NCBI GenBank assembly: GCA_029246505.1
Contig: JAQWNC010000010.1
Span: forward strand, 55,227-119,226
DNA length: 64,000 nt
Direction: 5' to 3'
Source of the DNA: Arenicellaceae bacterium
GTDB taxonomy: Bacteria; Pseudomonadota; Gammaproteobacteria; Arenicellales; Arenicellaceae
The notes beneath the pieces were generated by a model, which was not told the origin of the DNA, did not search any database, and saw only the letters and a program-made list of their open reading frames with translations. The position numbers and the translations under genes were made by a program. Shown piece by piece: positions 51,763-61,470 of the stretch. Positions within the stretch are counted from its first letter, which is position 1. The number at the start of each line of letters is the position of its first letter.

Positions 51763-53208
51763 CTACCTATCGGCCGCGGCAATCTCGATGACCGTATACC
51801 AAAGAAATTGGACCAGACTCAGCAAAGAGTCTTCGAGAATACGCTCGTCGTCGCCATGCGACCCACCGCCACCGGCAATATCCTCCTCGGCAGTTATCGG
51901 CCCGAAGCCATAGCACTGGGTGCCTTTCGCCCGAATCTGAGCCATGTCGGTCGCACCTGTCAGCATCGTCGGCACCGTTACGGCCGATGGATATAAACGT
52001 GCAGTAACGTTCTCAAGCGCCCGGAATGCTAGGGTGTCCAGCCCAGAGGGCGGGCTTGCTGGCCGGTAAACGCCTTCCGGGACTATATCGATATTCGGGT
52101 CATCAATAATGTCTGCAAGATCACGATAGAACTCCTCGGGGTTTTCATCAGGCAAGCCACGAATATCAAAAGTGGCGCTTGCTTCAGATGGAATCACGTT
52201 ACGCCTGAATCCGCCAGTAAGAATCGTAGGGACAACCGAAGTTCGTAACAAGGAATAATGCTGGGGCTCATGTTCGGCGAAATATTGTTCGATGCCAGGC
52301 TGCTGTGCCGGATCGAGTATGCCTCTGTAACGTGCGGCATCATCCGGTTCGCTAATCTCGGCGAGCCGCTCAAAATAGGCGCGTGTGGTCTCATTGAGCC
52401 TTAAAGGGGACTGCCAGGCTGCCAGCCGGGAAACTGCACCAGCGAGTGCAGCAATTGCATTGTCGACTCTGGGTATCGATCCGTGCCCGGCGGTACCACG
52501 TGCAACCAGCGTGATCCGCATCGGAAACTTCTCTGTGGTCGTAATCCCAACCCGGCGTACTTCACCTCCTTGGGATACTGTGCTGCCTCCTTCCGCCAAA
52601 CAGTACTCAGCTTCGATCTTGTCCCAGTGGTTCTCTACCATGTAGTCAACACCGAATGCGGTCGTTCCTTCCTCGCCTGCTTCGGCAAGAAAAATAACAT
52701 CGCGATCTAATTCCACGCCAGAACGTTGCAGAAGCAGCATTAGCATCAGGGATGCGGTGACGTTATCTTTATCATCAAGCGCGCCGCGCCCGTAAATGTA
52801 GCCGTCTTTTTGAACGGCGCCGAACGGGTCGACGGTCCAGTTCTCCGGTTGAACGCCGACAACATCGGTATGCGCCATTACGAGCAGCGGTTGCTTACTG
52901 CCATTGCCCTTAAGCCGTGCCACCATATTTGCGCGATCAGGGTCCAGCGCAAACAGCTCCGCTTCGATACCCTCTTCCTCTAGGATCTGCTCAAGGTAGC
53001 TTGCAACGGCGGTTTCATTACCAGGTGGGTTACTAGTGTTTGTGCGAATCAACGTGAAGAAGTGTTCTAACGATTCCCGCTCCACTGCTGCCCAATCCAA
53101 CGGATATCTATCCTGGGCATCCGCGCTGGTGGCGCCGAGAGCAAGCATTGCGAACAATCCAAACAATGCCGCGCGATAATATCGAAATATTGGTGTCATC
53201 AAGTCCAT
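51763..53208 (-). CDS. Exported M20-family metallohydrolase
   Basis: The 481-residue protein has an N-terminal signal (RYYRAALFGLFAMLALGATS) and an M20/M25/M40 peptidase fold with two-zinc motifs. LLVMAHTDVVGVQPENW supplies His and Asp, YGRGALDDKDNVTASLM supplies the bridging Asp, and FLAEAGEEGTTAFG supplies the catalytic Glu pair. A lid/dimerisation domain lies at about 235-350 (RGTAGHGSIP). It probably cleaves peptides or N-acyl amino acids in the periplasm. It is encoded next to the amidohydrolase on the same strand but separated by 270 bp. Confidence 0.9.
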   Translation of the reverse strand: MDLMTPIFRYYRAALFGLFAMLALGATSADAQDRYPLDWAAVERESLEHFFTLIRTNTSNPPGNETAVASYLEQILEEEGIEAELFALDPDRANMVARLKGNGSKQPLLVMAHTDVVGVQPENWTVDPFGAVQKDGYIYGRGALDDKDNVTASLMLMLLLQRSGVELDRDVIFLAEAGEEGTTAFGVDYMVENHWDKIEAEYCLAEGGSTVSQGGEVRRVGITTTEKFPMRITLVARGTAGHGSIPRVDNAIAALAGAVSRLAAWQSPLRLNETTRAYFERLAEISEPDDAARYRGILDPAQQPGIEQYFAEHEPQHYSLLRTSVVPTILTGGFRRNVIPSEASATFDIRGLPDENPEEFYRDLADIIDDPNIDIVPEGVYRPASPPSGLDTLAFRALENVTARLYPSAVTVPTMLTGATDMAQIRAKGTQCYGFGPITAEEDIAGGGGSHGDDERILEDSLLSLVQFLWYTVIEIAAADR

Positions 53209-53240
53209 AATTTTACCCTGCTCAAATTCACTGAAATTCT

Positions 53241-53271
53241 ATTAAAGTACATTTAGTATAAAGCATATAGT
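53241..53271 (-). promoter_or_regulatory. Promoter-like element shared with copies A and B
   Basis: On the minus strand, upstream of the M20 gene, CTATATGCTTTATACTAAATG includes a good -10-like TATACT. It matches the corresponding parts of 61302-61333 and, less closely, 51584-51614. The three can be lined up on AAGTA-AT-TAG and AAAGCATATA as written on the plus strand. Confidence 0.4.
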
Positions 53272-53420
53272 TGATTGATCGAATGATAACTAATTACCTA
53301 AAGCAGACCATTCACTTAAACACTTATGCGGCAACTATCAACCAAAGGTCGGCATTAAAACCCATAGACAGGTCGTAACAATAATCCCGGGCAGCCTAGA
53401 GAGGTTCTATCCCAAAGCGT

Positions 53421-54362
53421 CTACTCCACTGCCCGAACCGGCATCGTAGACGGGTAATTGGACTCCCTATATCTGTATAGATAGTCATACATTGTTATGA
53501 CGTTTCTCTCGAGCATCTGATCAAGGTTCTCGTAGTGATCAAAATCCTTCATTGTCACAAGGCTTAGAATTTCGTCGAGCGAACGCTCTGCCACCATATG
53601 ATCGAGAACACGCTCTCGGAGAGCTTGCAAATAAGCTCGGAAATCTAGAAAATAATCTTGGGTGGTGGTCGGCGAAAAGTGGCCAGGGACGACGATATCG
53701 ACATTCTCTAGCCGCGACAGTATGCCGAGCACCTCAATTGTATTGTCAACGTCCAGGTCACGAAAGTCTGGCAATGGCAGTTGGTTCGTCGGTCGCGCTA
53801 AATCAGGTGCAAATAGCACGCCGTCCTGAGGAATATGCGTAACAATCAAGTTGTCGCTATGAGTCGGCCCAAAATAGTAGAGGACGATTTTCACACCGCC
53901 AACATCGATATCCAGAGACTCTTCAAAGGAGATGCTTGGTATCGCACTAACCCTACCCTCTCTTATTAAATGTGGCCGTAGCTTCTTATGACCAATCGTA
54001 ACGGCTGTATCAGTAAATGCGGCCGTACCGCAAATGTGACTCATGTGGTCGTGACTAAGAACGACGTAACGAACAGGAACATCATAACGCCGTTCAAGCT
54101 CTTCCTTAATCCAGTTGCTGCTAGCTCCGTCACAGGGCGAAATAGGCCCATCGATCAGGACAATACCCTCATCAGTAGGAATGAAGAGCGCGTTAATAGG
54201 GAAATTCGAACCACCACCCCAGCGATAAACGTGCTTCGATATTCTATCGATCGAAGGTTCAGAATCCCATTCGGTGACATATTGAGCGAGAGACGGCTGG
54301 CTGAGGGATAAAGCGGCTACCAGCACGCTAATGGCAATTCGTTGTCCGACAATTGGTATCAT
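53421..54362 (-). CDS. Exported metallo-beta-lactamase fold protein with altered metal motif
   Basis: The 313-residue protein has a signal peptide (ISVLVAALSLSQPSLAQ) and a metallo-beta-lactamase fold: GIVLIDGPISPC, the metal motif VVLSHDHMSHICGT, YYFGPTHSDNLIV, and NVDIVVPGHFSPT. The first motif reads HDHMSH, so the Asp normally at position five of HxHxDH is Ser. This may leave only the His site for metal or shift catalysis. It lies between the M20 and Tat amidohydrolase genes and is probably periplasmic. The substrate is unknown; beta-lactamase activity should not be assumed. Confidence 0.85.
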   Translation of the reverse strand: MIPIVGQRIAISVLVAALSLSQPSLAQYVTEWDSEPSIDRISKHVYRWGGGSNFPINALFIPTDEGIVLIDGPISPCDGASSNWIKEELERRYDVPVRYVVLSHDHMSHICGTAAFTDTAVTIGHKKLRPHLIREGRVSAIPSISFEESLDIDVGGVKIVLYYFGPTHSDNLIVTHIPQDGVLFAPDLARPTNQLPLPDFRDLDVDNTIEVLGILSRLENVDIVVPGHFSPTTTQDYFLDFRAYLQALRERVLDHMVAERSLDEILSLVTMKDFDHYENLDQMLERNVITMYDYLYRYRESNYPSTMPVRAVE

Positions 54363-54490
54363 GTTTTATCTCCTCTACTTATAGTTTCCGCGAGCTAGTG
54401 CAAATAGGGATGACTACCTAACGCAAAATATGGTCTTTGATAAGTATATACTCAAATATCCAATTTGAGTAAAGGCTGTGTGAAAACTCA

Positions 54491-54521
54491 GACCCCATCA
54501 ATGCTGGCGAGCATAGGGGTC
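54491..54521 (-). terminator. Hairpin downstream of the Tat amidohydrolase gene
   Basis: GACCCC and GGGGTC pair around an inner ATGCT-ggcg-AGCAT stem. On the minus strand it is followed by TGAGTTTTC, a weak T stretch, 110 bp past the gene's stop. It may terminate that transcript before the metallo-beta-lactamase gene. Confidence 0.4.
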
Positions 54522-54630
54522 CGCATCATTCATTGAAGTACAAAGCATGTTTCTCTCAGGGCAGCGATTTTGCAAAGCAAACGATGCCTATGCTTCTGAT
54601 CGTAAAGTCAGCAAAAGTGTCCTGCGTAGA

Positions 54631-56166
54631 TCAGGTGAAGGTAATGGTGTCGGCCAGCGGCCCGAAACGTGCCTGAGCCAGCGCGACCTGCGCCTTAAGG
54701 TCATCCCAATCAACACCAATCATTTTGCCATTACGCTTTTTCGCTTGACCGCTGATCCAAACGCTATCAATATCCTCTCGCGATGCGTAGTTGAGCACAC
54801 GGTCGGCCAAGGTTCCCTGCATGGCAAAGCCCATGCGGTCAGTTCTGAGTAATACCAGATCGGCTCGTTTGCCCACCGTAATGCTTCCTGTCACATTACC
54901 AAGCCTTAAACTTCTAGCTCCCAGAGCTGTGGCAAAATCAAGCACATCCTCAGATTTGTACTGCTTTGCAATCTCAACACCTGCAGGTTCCAGGTAATGA
55001 GACCAGAAAGCAGAACGAACATGTTCAAAATAGTCCTGATTCAACACTAAATTGACGTCTACACCGATGCCGGTCGCCACGCCTGCTGCACGCGCTCGGG
55101 CGTGCACCGATGGGCCACGCCTAGCTTCTGCAGCCATATAGGGGAATTCACCCATAGCTGTCGAACAGACCATGCCGCCGCTGTCCCGCAACATTTCAAG
55201 CTCCTCCGCGGTAAGCCGGTTAGCGTGAGTACAATGATAGTCCGCGCCCAAGAGACCGGCTTTGTGAAGATCAGGGATTCCGGAATCACGGTATCCCATG
55301 TAGCCCTCAGGCATTGGTTCTGCCGTTTTATGCAAATGAGATGCGAGCAGATCAATGCCCATACCTCTGATTCGAGACCATTCCCTGTTAATGTCCGCAA
55401 GCGGACTTCCATTACCGGAGGCCGGCGCAAGACCCAGTTGCATAACCGCAGAACTGTCAGAGAAAATTTCTTTCTGCAATCGTTCCGCTATCGACCAATG
55501 CACCTCGGTAGTCTTGGCAATTCTTTGGGCATGCGCATCAGAAAGTGGCACTGTATCTCCAGGTTTATATGACGAAGAGACGCCCAACTGAAACGCAAAC
55601 CACCCGCTAATTCCAGAGTCTTTAATGCCCCGTGCGGAAGCCAACGCATTTTCTGCGTTGATTTGCCCATGCGCATAATCTTTGATCGATGTGATACCGG
55701 AATCGATCGCCAGCAAACCTCCTACCAGTCCTGCAAGATAATGATCTTTAGGCGCCATTGAAACGATGGTACGCATTTTCCATTCCTGGTAGCCCGCGTA
55801 ACCCTTTGGATAAGTTTTTACCAGTCGCCCGGCATCGATAATCTGCCATACATGCCGGTGCCCATCAGACATACCAGGCATAAGGATCATACCGCTGCCG
55901 TCAATTACTTCGGCCCCTTCTCTGGTAAGGCCCTTACCAATAGCTACAATTTTACCATCTTCGACCAGGACATCGCCACCTTCGATTTCTTTTAGCGCAG
56001 GATCCATGGTAAGCAGATCCGCGTCGCGTATCAAGATAGCTCCAGTTGATGCGCGCGCATCAGGCATACTACCCGCAGAAGATTGAGCAAAAACCTGTTT
56101 ACCAAAGCCCGTTGAGGCGGCAGTTGTCGCAGCTAGGCGCAGAAAGGACTTACGAGTCATTTTCAA
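54631..56166 (-). CDS. Tat-exported amidohydrolase (cyclic imidase/deaminase-like)
   Basis: The 511-residue protein starts with a Tat-like signal, MTRKSFLRLAATTAAS, with RK in place of RR. It has the metal-dependent hydrolase fold: ILIRDADLLTMDPALKEIEG, the HxH in MPGMSDGHRHVWQII, YHCTHANRLTAEELEML, and GIGVDVNLVLNQDYFEHVRS. The C-terminal VGKRADLVLLRTDRMGF completes the small domain. It resembles the ATZ/TRZ and chlorohydrolase-type group, which deaminates or hydrolyses ring compounds; the exact reaction is unknown. It is followed by the metallo-beta-lactamase gene. Confidence 0.86.
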   Translation of the reverse strand: MKMTRKSFLRLAATTAASTGFGKQVFAQSSAGSMPDARASTGAILIRDADLLTMDPALKEIEGGDVLVEDGKIVAIGKGLTREGAEVIDGSGMILMPGMSDGHRHVWQIIDAGRLVKTYPKGYAGYQEWKMRTIVSMAPKDHYLAGLVGGLLAIDSGITSIKDYAHGQINAENALASARGIKDSGISGWFAFQLGVSSSYKPGDTVPLSDAHAQRIAKTTEVHWSIAERLQKEIFSDSSAVMQLGLAPASGNGSPLADINREWSRIRGMGIDLLASHLHKTAEPMPEGYMGYRDSGIPDLHKAGLLGADYHCTHANRLTAEELEMLRDSGGMVCSTAMGEFPYMAAEARRGPSVHARARAAGVATGIGVDVNLVLNQDYFEHVRSAFWSHYLEPAGVEIAKQYKSEDVLDFATALGARSLRLGNVTGSITVGKRADLVLLRTDRMGFAMQGTLADRVLNYASREDIDSVWISGQAKKRNGKMIGVDWDDLKAQVALAQARFGPLADTITFT

Positions 56167-56273
56167 CTTTATTCTCCTACAGAGTGGTGATAAAACGCCG
56201 ATTCTAAGATTGTCTGCGTAGCAGCAGCACCACTAGCGATAAACCTCCTACGATTCCAGCGAGTGCTCGTCAT

Positions 56274-58046
56274 TTACTTACTCTCATGATTCCCGTATTG
56301 CAATGGGTTACCAGTTGTTGGATTGATGCCATTATGAAAGTTTCCTTGGTCCCGAACGGTACGCGGTTCACCGTTTATATCGTAGTGCACCCAGGCCAAA
56401 CCATGAGCATCACCATTGCCGGGCATATCAATTTTTGAAATAAGCCCTCTAGTGCTTGCGTCATAGACATATATACGGCCTTCAGCATTACTAGTCGCCC
56501 ACATTTCTCGGCCATTTGGCGAAAGCAAAACATGGTCAACCTTATAACCACCAAAAAGAGTCTCTCTCGGATATCCCGTCTTTGAATCTAAAATCGTTAT
56601 CGTACGCCCCATATGACCGGCGGCTTCACCCTTATTTGCTGCCCACAATTCAGTCTCGTCGGCATTGAGTGAACCACCATAGGGTCCTATCCCAGTAGCG
56701 TTTGTCCAAAGCACTTCACCAGACTCAATGTTGATCTTAGATGCATTAGACATCGAATTCAACACGTAAAAGTTCTCCTTGACTGAGTCTACTATTAGCC
56801 AGTTCGGCCGGTAACCTGGGATCGGGTACTCACGCTCAACCTCCCAAGTTTCCGGATTAATTTTGGCTACCCAGAAAGGACGCATTGCCATCAACTTGCC
56901 TTGGTACATATTTATTGCACCATACATTCCCGTAGCACGACCAGGCGCATAGCCCGCTGGTTCTATAAGCGCGTACAGATACTCATAGTCTTTGTCCGTC
57001 CATACCGTGTATGCATACCCCCCAAGATCTGCATCCTTAATACCACCAATAACCTCGTCTGTATTCGGATCGAGCAGCATCAGCCCCAAGCCATCCGGAT
57101 CTCGGCCAAACATATCCAACAACAAGTACTCACGAAATATCTGTCCATGATGGAATCGACCGCCGATAGTAAATTGTTTTATCGGCTGCAATGTGACTGC
57201 ATCCGCCTTTATCAGCGTCGCAGCGGATGAAGTCGCCATCTCCATCCAGTTTGCACCGCTACCTGATTCGCCACGCTGGCCCGCACCAATAATATAAACA
57301 TAGCGCCCATCTGGTGAGACCATCGTGGTATGCACTCGGGCTCGAAGACTCACCGGGAGAGAATAACTAGCGATAACCTTATGAGTCTTCGCGTCGCCAA
57401 CAACAATCATATTTTTTTCTGGCAGTTCGTAACCTTCAAACATGACCCCTGGCGAGCTAGCAGTGCCCACATTCTCGTAAAAGTATGTGCTACCGGGTTG
57501 CGGTTCGAATTTCGGTTCGCCCGGATCGAATGTTGCTACCACTTCGGATTGATAATGACTGAGTATGCTTCCTTCCTTAGAGCGACGAGTCCAGGTATTT
57601 TGCAGCGACGCAAATGTCTCGACGGCCTCCACTTGCAAATCACGATCAGTCTTTACAAACTGTAAAGCCTCACCCTGATTAGCTTTTACTGACTCTAGCG
57701 CGGAAAGCCATATTTTTGGAAGATCTTCCTCTAGAGGCAAGTCTGAAAGGGTTCGGATATATAGCGAGATAGCAACGAGATCAGTATCGCTTGGATCCAT
57801 CTCATTAACAATTACACCCATTACCGGGTTACTTTCGAGTTGGTCGAATATATCGACAGGCGTCGGTCCGAAATGTAGACTCGGACCGAGGAGGCCTTCA
57901 CCAGTGGCCGCATGGCAAACATGGCAACCACTATCAGAATTAAATAGTTCTTGGCCTCGGTCAACCAGTGTCGCGAGTTCTTGCGCACCGACTGAGCTGC
58001 AGAAATACAGGAAGCCGAAAGATATAAGATTTATTGTACGTCTCAT
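56274..58046 (-). CDS. Secreted cytochrome c/beta-propeller protein
   Basis: The 590-residue protein has a signal peptide, a single c-type heme motif CHVCH at residues 41-45 (distal Met possibly in NEMDPSDT), and a long beta-propeller of YncE/quinoprotein-like repeats. Examples are SPDGRYVYIIGAG, RPNWLIVDSVKENFYVLN and LLSPNGREMWATSNAEGRI. It probably transfers electrons in the periplasm or acts as a sensor; no PQQ site was identified. It sits 107 bp upstream of the Tat amidohydrolase on the same strand. Confidence 0.85.
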   Translation of the reverse strand: MRRTINLISFGFLYFCSSVGAQELATLVDRGQELFNSDSGCHVCHAATGEGLLGPSLHFGPTPVDIFDQLESNPVMGVIVNEMDPSDTDLVAISLYIRTLSDLPLEEDLPKIWLSALESVKANQGEALQFVKTDRDLQVEAVETFASLQNTWTRRSKEGSILSHYQSEVVATFDPGEPKFEPQPGSTYFYENVGTASSPGVMFEGYELPEKNMIVVGDAKTHKVIASYSLPVSLRARVHTTMVSPDGRYVYIIGAGQRGESGSGANWMEMATSSAATLIKADAVTLQPIKQFTIGGRFHHGQIFREYLLLDMFGRDPDGLGLMLLDPNTDEVIGGIKDADLGGYAYTVWTDKDYEYLYALIEPAGYAPGRATGMYGAINMYQGKLMAMRPFWVAKINPETWEVEREYPIPGYRPNWLIVDSVKENFYVLNSMSNASKINIESGEVLWTNATGIGPYGGSLNADETELWAANKGEAAGHMGRTITILDSKTGYPRETLFGGYKVDHVLLSPNGREMWATSNAEGRIYVYDASTRGLISKIDMPGNGDAHGLAWVHYDINGEPRTVRDQGNFHNGINPTTGNPLQYGNHESK

Positions 58047-58402
58047 ACTGCCCCCTAATTAGGTTTCGCTACCGATAACTACCCACCTCATTCTCAATGC
58101 ATTCATAAGTTAGCAGCTAAGTTTAGGTACTACAAAACCTATGTTTCACTATAAAACGTAGCCCACGAGGTCTTAAAGGCCTTGAAACAATAAAGGTCAA
58201 ACATCAATTTATACCGCATAGCGTGGTACACACTAGCTATGTAAGCAAAAAGATAAAAGATCGGCTTCGCTAAACAATGAACGAGCGCCTATCAACTTAA
58301 AGTACTCATTCAATTCAGCACTAAAAAGAAAAATGTTGGCTGTAAACTAATCTTTTCGTGTTAATGGAATTAGTCTCCTAAAATTTCTTAGCTGAACCGC
58401 GG

Positions 58403-58885
58403 TTACCGCCACCGATCCATCGCTTGGCGATGTACTGATTCAGCGGGAAGCTCTAGCAGTTCCATTCGAACTCCATACGGATCGACAACATTCGACAAAA
58501 TGGCGCCACTACTACTCGCAATACTGTCTTGAACCTCCGCACCTCTTTCTCTAAACATTGAAATAACTGCTTCCATATTGTCAACATGTACGCCGAAATG
58601 ACTAATCCCAGCTGGCCTTAATTCATTAATCGGTTGTATCTCAACAAATGTATTCTGACTCACCTGAGCATAAACCAGCGCAACGTTACCATCGCTGTCG
58701 TTGATTCTAAATGCCTCTTCAAAACCTAGCGTTTCGCTATAGTAGGTGAGAGCTTCTTCGACGTCCGGCACAGCAATTCCAACATGATTGACCCGTACAA
58801 TATTATTATTCTGGCTTTGCGCAATGGCCATCTGGACAACAAGCCCAACTACGATCCCACCGATAAATAATAAAAGTTTCCTCAT
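58403..58885 (-). CDS. Membrane-anchored VOC (glyoxalase/dioxygenase fold) protein
   Basis: The 160-residue protein has an N-terminal membrane anchor (LLLFIGGIVVGLVVQMAIA) and one VOC domain with paired beta-alpha-beta modules: VNHVGIAVPDVEEALTYYSE, LGFEEAF, FVEIQPINE and ISHFGVHVDNMEAVISMF. It ends DPYGVRMELLELP. It resembles methylmalonyl-CoA epimerase/glyoxalase-type folds, with metal ligands H, E, H, E plausible. Function unknown. The 58047-58402 gap between it and the cytochrome gene shows no gene. Confidence 0.82.
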   Translation of the reverse strand: MRKLLLFIGGIVVGLVVQMAIAQSQNNNIVRVNHVGIAVPDVEEALTYYSETLGFEEAFRINDSDGNVALVYAQVSQNTFVEIQPINELRPAGISHFGVHVDNMEAVISMFRERGAEVQDSIASSSGAILSNVVDPYGVRMELLELPAESVHRQAMDRWR

Positions 58886-59101
58886 GACTAGCTCCTTAAA
58901 TAAGTTGATTGATTACGAACAAAGTGAGCCCTTTGTTCTAAGTGTACTAGGTACTGACCATTTAAAGTCGGCGTATATAACCGAAATGATTGCTTATAGC
59001 TCTAAGCAGGATTTCGTTGTCTCAGTTATTAAAGTATAGGGCGTTTATGCATAGAAATGTGAAGCAATACGCATCTCGATTATTTCGAGAAAATGGGCGT
59101 A

Positions 59102-60121
59102 TTAGTCTATTCCCGCTTGCTCCTTAACATATAATGCCGCCTCTTCATGGGTTCCAAACCATACATTACCTTTAGCTTTCATGTGCTCGATCAGTCCTTC
59201 TAACGCTACGATACGCGAACGATGGCCACTTACATGGGGGTGCATGGTAAGGAGAAACATGGTACCTTCATCCCAGGCTTTATCAAACTCATCAATCCAC
59301 ACCTGCATTATATCTCTAGGATTCATGTAGTTGTTGCCACGGGGATTAAATAGAGGGGCATCATCTAAAATCCACTCTACGGGTAACTCAACCAAACCCG
59401 TTGACTCGCCATCTTGAAGCAATTCATAAGGCCTATCATCATGCATTAAGGAACTTTCGTACAAAAACCCCATCTTGCGCACAATACTAAGCGTGTTTGG
59501 ACTGTGATTCCAAGACGGGGCTCTATAACCCACTGGTCTTTTGCCCGTAATAGCTTCAATTTCATCCGTAGCCTGTCGCAGCAGCCGCTCTTCAGTAGCG
59601 CCATCCAATGCCGTGTTCAATTCATGAATCCAGCCATGAACAGCAATTTCATGTTGGCCTGAGTTCTTAATCACATCCGCTTGTTCTGGCGCGAGCTTAA
59701 GACTCCACGCAGGAAAAAAGAATGTAGACGGAATATTTTGCTCGTCCATGAGTTTAACAATTCGAGGTAGTGCAACTCGATGGCCGTACTGCCCTTGAGA
59801 TAAGGGCCCCACGCTTATTTCTCCATTACGCAGCCCCATCACCGTTTCATTATCAACATCATAAGACAGTAGCACTGCCACTTTGGCTCCACCGGGCCAA
59901 GTCTCTGGATTTAGATCTCTTCCGGCGCGAACATGATTTACTTCACTGCGGACATATTCTTCTGACCAATCCCAAGGTGTATCGGGATTCTCTGTGTCTA
60001 AGCTGAGATTGGATGATTCCTGGCAAGCTGAGAGCGTCGATAGTGCGAGTAAGGCCAGAACCCATTGCAATCCAACTTCTGCTGGTGGGACACTAAAACC
60101 GAGTGAGGAGGTTAATTTCAT
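59102..60121 (-). CDS. Polysaccharide deacetylase-fold lipoprotein
   Basis: The 339-residue protein has a lipoprotein signal with lipobox ALSTLSAC. Its NodB-type deacetylase fold shows VAVLLSYDVDNETVM with the catalytic Asp, HEIAVHGWIHE with metal His residues, and VGYRAPSWNHSPNT. It ends LLTMHPHVSGHRSRI. This set resembles PuuE-type hydrolases of the polysaccharide deacetylase superfamily as much as sugar deacetylases, so it may cleave an amide of a non-sugar compound. It is on the minus strand next to the VOC gene and 60 bp after the MDR reductase gene. Confidence 0.85.
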   Translation of the reverse strand: MKLTSSLGFSVPPAEVGLQWVLALLALSTLSACQESSNLSLDTENPDTPWDWSEEYVRSEVNHVRAGRDLNPETWPGGAKVAVLLSYDVDNETVMGLRNGEISVGPLSQGQYGHRVALPRIVKLMDEQNIPSTFFFPAWSLKLAPEQADVIKNSGQHEIAVHGWIHELNTALDGATEERLLRQATDEIEAITGKRPVGYRAPSWNHSPNTLSIVRKMGFLYESSLMHDDRPYELLQDGESTGLVELPVEWILDDAPLFNPRGNNYMNPRDIMQVWIDEFDKAWDEGTMFLLTMHPHVSGHRSRIVALEGLIEHMKAKGNVWFGTHEEAALYVKEQAGID

Positions 60122-60180
60122 ATCGCTTTCCTGGTGGACAATTAAATTAACTAATGGAAGAAAAAAGATCAGATGTATCG

Positions 60181-61212
60181 TTAACCCACTTTCACAACCA
60201 CCTTACCAAAGCTCTTTCCAACAAGAAGATCATTGAGCGCCGCCGGTGCATTCTCCAGACCTTCAACGACCTGTTCTTTATACTGAACCTCACCTTTAGC
60301 CAGCCATTGTGTCATATCCTGTACAAATTCTTTGTAGGTACTCTTCGGGAAGCTATCGAAGATAATGAAGCCCTGAACCTTAACTTTCATGCGCAAGATG
60401 GTGCCCATAATTGCTGGACCAAAGTCCGAGCCTTCAGGCAAGCCGGTGAGATTGTACCAAGAGACCACACCACAAACAGGCACGCGCGCAAAAGCGTTTA
60501 AGAGCGGCAGAATGGTATAGAGCACCTTACCACCGACGTTTTCGAAATAGACATCAATGCCATCCGGACACGCAGCCTTGAGCTGCTCGGCGAAGTCGTC
60601 GGCTTTGTGGTCAATACAGGCGTCAAAGCCGAGATTGTTGACAACATGAGCACATTTATCAGCACCGCCCGCGATGCCTATCACTTTGCAGTTTTTTATC
60701 TTTGCAATCTGTCCAACAGTAGCACCCACAGGTCCGGAAGCCGCAGCAACAACCACCGTTTCACCAGGTTGCGGTTCTCCGATCTTTAGCAAGCCTGCAT
60801 AGGCGGTGTATCCGGGCATGCCCATAATGCCAAGCGACCAAGAGGGGTTCTGCGGTTCTTTGCCCAGGTTCATAACCTCTTTGCCGTTGGAAAGCGCATA
60901 GTCCTGCCAGCCACTACCAGACAGCACATAATCACCCGGCTCAAAAGCATTAAGGTTGGAAGATACAACTTCAGCCACGACTTGTCCGGTCATAACTTCA
61001 CCAATTTTTACGGGTTCCGCATAAGACTTTGCATCATCCATCCGCCCGCGCATATAAGGATCGAGTGAGAGATAAACCGTGCGTAATAACAGCTCGCCTG
61101 GCCCAGGCTGAGGAATATCGCCTTCTTCCACCCGAAGTGTATTTTCATTCGGCAGGCCGTTGGGGCGTTCTGCAAGAACAACGCGGCGGTTGGTGTCGAG
61201 CGATTGTGGCAT
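60181..61212 (-). CDS. NADP-dependent MDR oxidoreductase (prostaglandin reductase-like)
   Basis: The 343-residue cytosolic protein matches the CurA/leukotriene B4 dehydrogenase group of zinc-independent MDR enzymes, which reduce enones. It shows RVVLAERPNGLPNENTLRV, LYLSLDPYMRGRMDD, the nucleotide loop VVAAASGPVGATVGQIAKI, and DVYFENVGGKVL. The start at MPQSLDTN (61212) fits homologues; a longer frame to 61335 runs into the repeat element and is rejected. It is the only clearly cytosolic enzyme in the minus-strand accessory region. Confidence 0.9.
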   Translation of the reverse strand: MPQSLDTNRRVVLAERPNGLPNENTLRVEEGDIPQPGPGELLLRTVYLSLDPYMRGRMDDAKSYAEPVKIGEVMTGQVVAEVVSSNLNAFEPGDYVLSGSGWQDYALSNGKEVMNLGKEPQNPSWSLGIMGMPGYTAYAGLLKIGEPQPGETVVVAAASGPVGATVGQIAKIKNCKVIGIAGGADKCAHVVNNLGFDACIDHKADDFAEQLKAACPDGIDVYFENVGGKVLYTILPLLNAFARVPVCGVVSWYNLTGLPEGSDFGPAIMGTILRMKVKVQGFIIFDSFPKSTYKEFVQDMTQWLAKGEVQYKEQVVEGLENAPAALNDLLVGKSFGKVVVKVG

Positions 61213-61301
61213 GGCGAACTCCAAATATATTTCTCTAAGTGAGTGTCGTTCTTCGTATGAAGTAAACAGCGTGAATATAGCGACTTGCTGAATTACGGAA
61301 A

Positions 61302-61408
61302 CAAAAGTAGATGTAGAGTAAAGCATATATTCCATTAATCAAAACTTGCTTCTCAAGGTCTGCAAGCATTCGAAATAACAAATATCAATTCAATCCATTT
61401 GCTTTGGC
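61302..61408 (-). repeat. Dispersed upstream element, copy B
   Basis: This block begins about 90 bp before the MDR reductase start, the same distance at which copy A precedes the amidohydrolase. Shared segments are CTTCTCAAGGTCTGCA, ATTCGAAA, AACAAA and CAATTCAATC. The gene-proximal part AAAGTAGATGTAGAGTAAAGCATATA also resembles the M20 upstream sequence. It could be a duplicated promoter/operator. Confidence 0.6.
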
Positions 61409-61470
61409 GAGTCAATAAAATGATGACACTTCCTAATCAGCGAAGGATCGCTTTACCCGAACGTTTAGCG

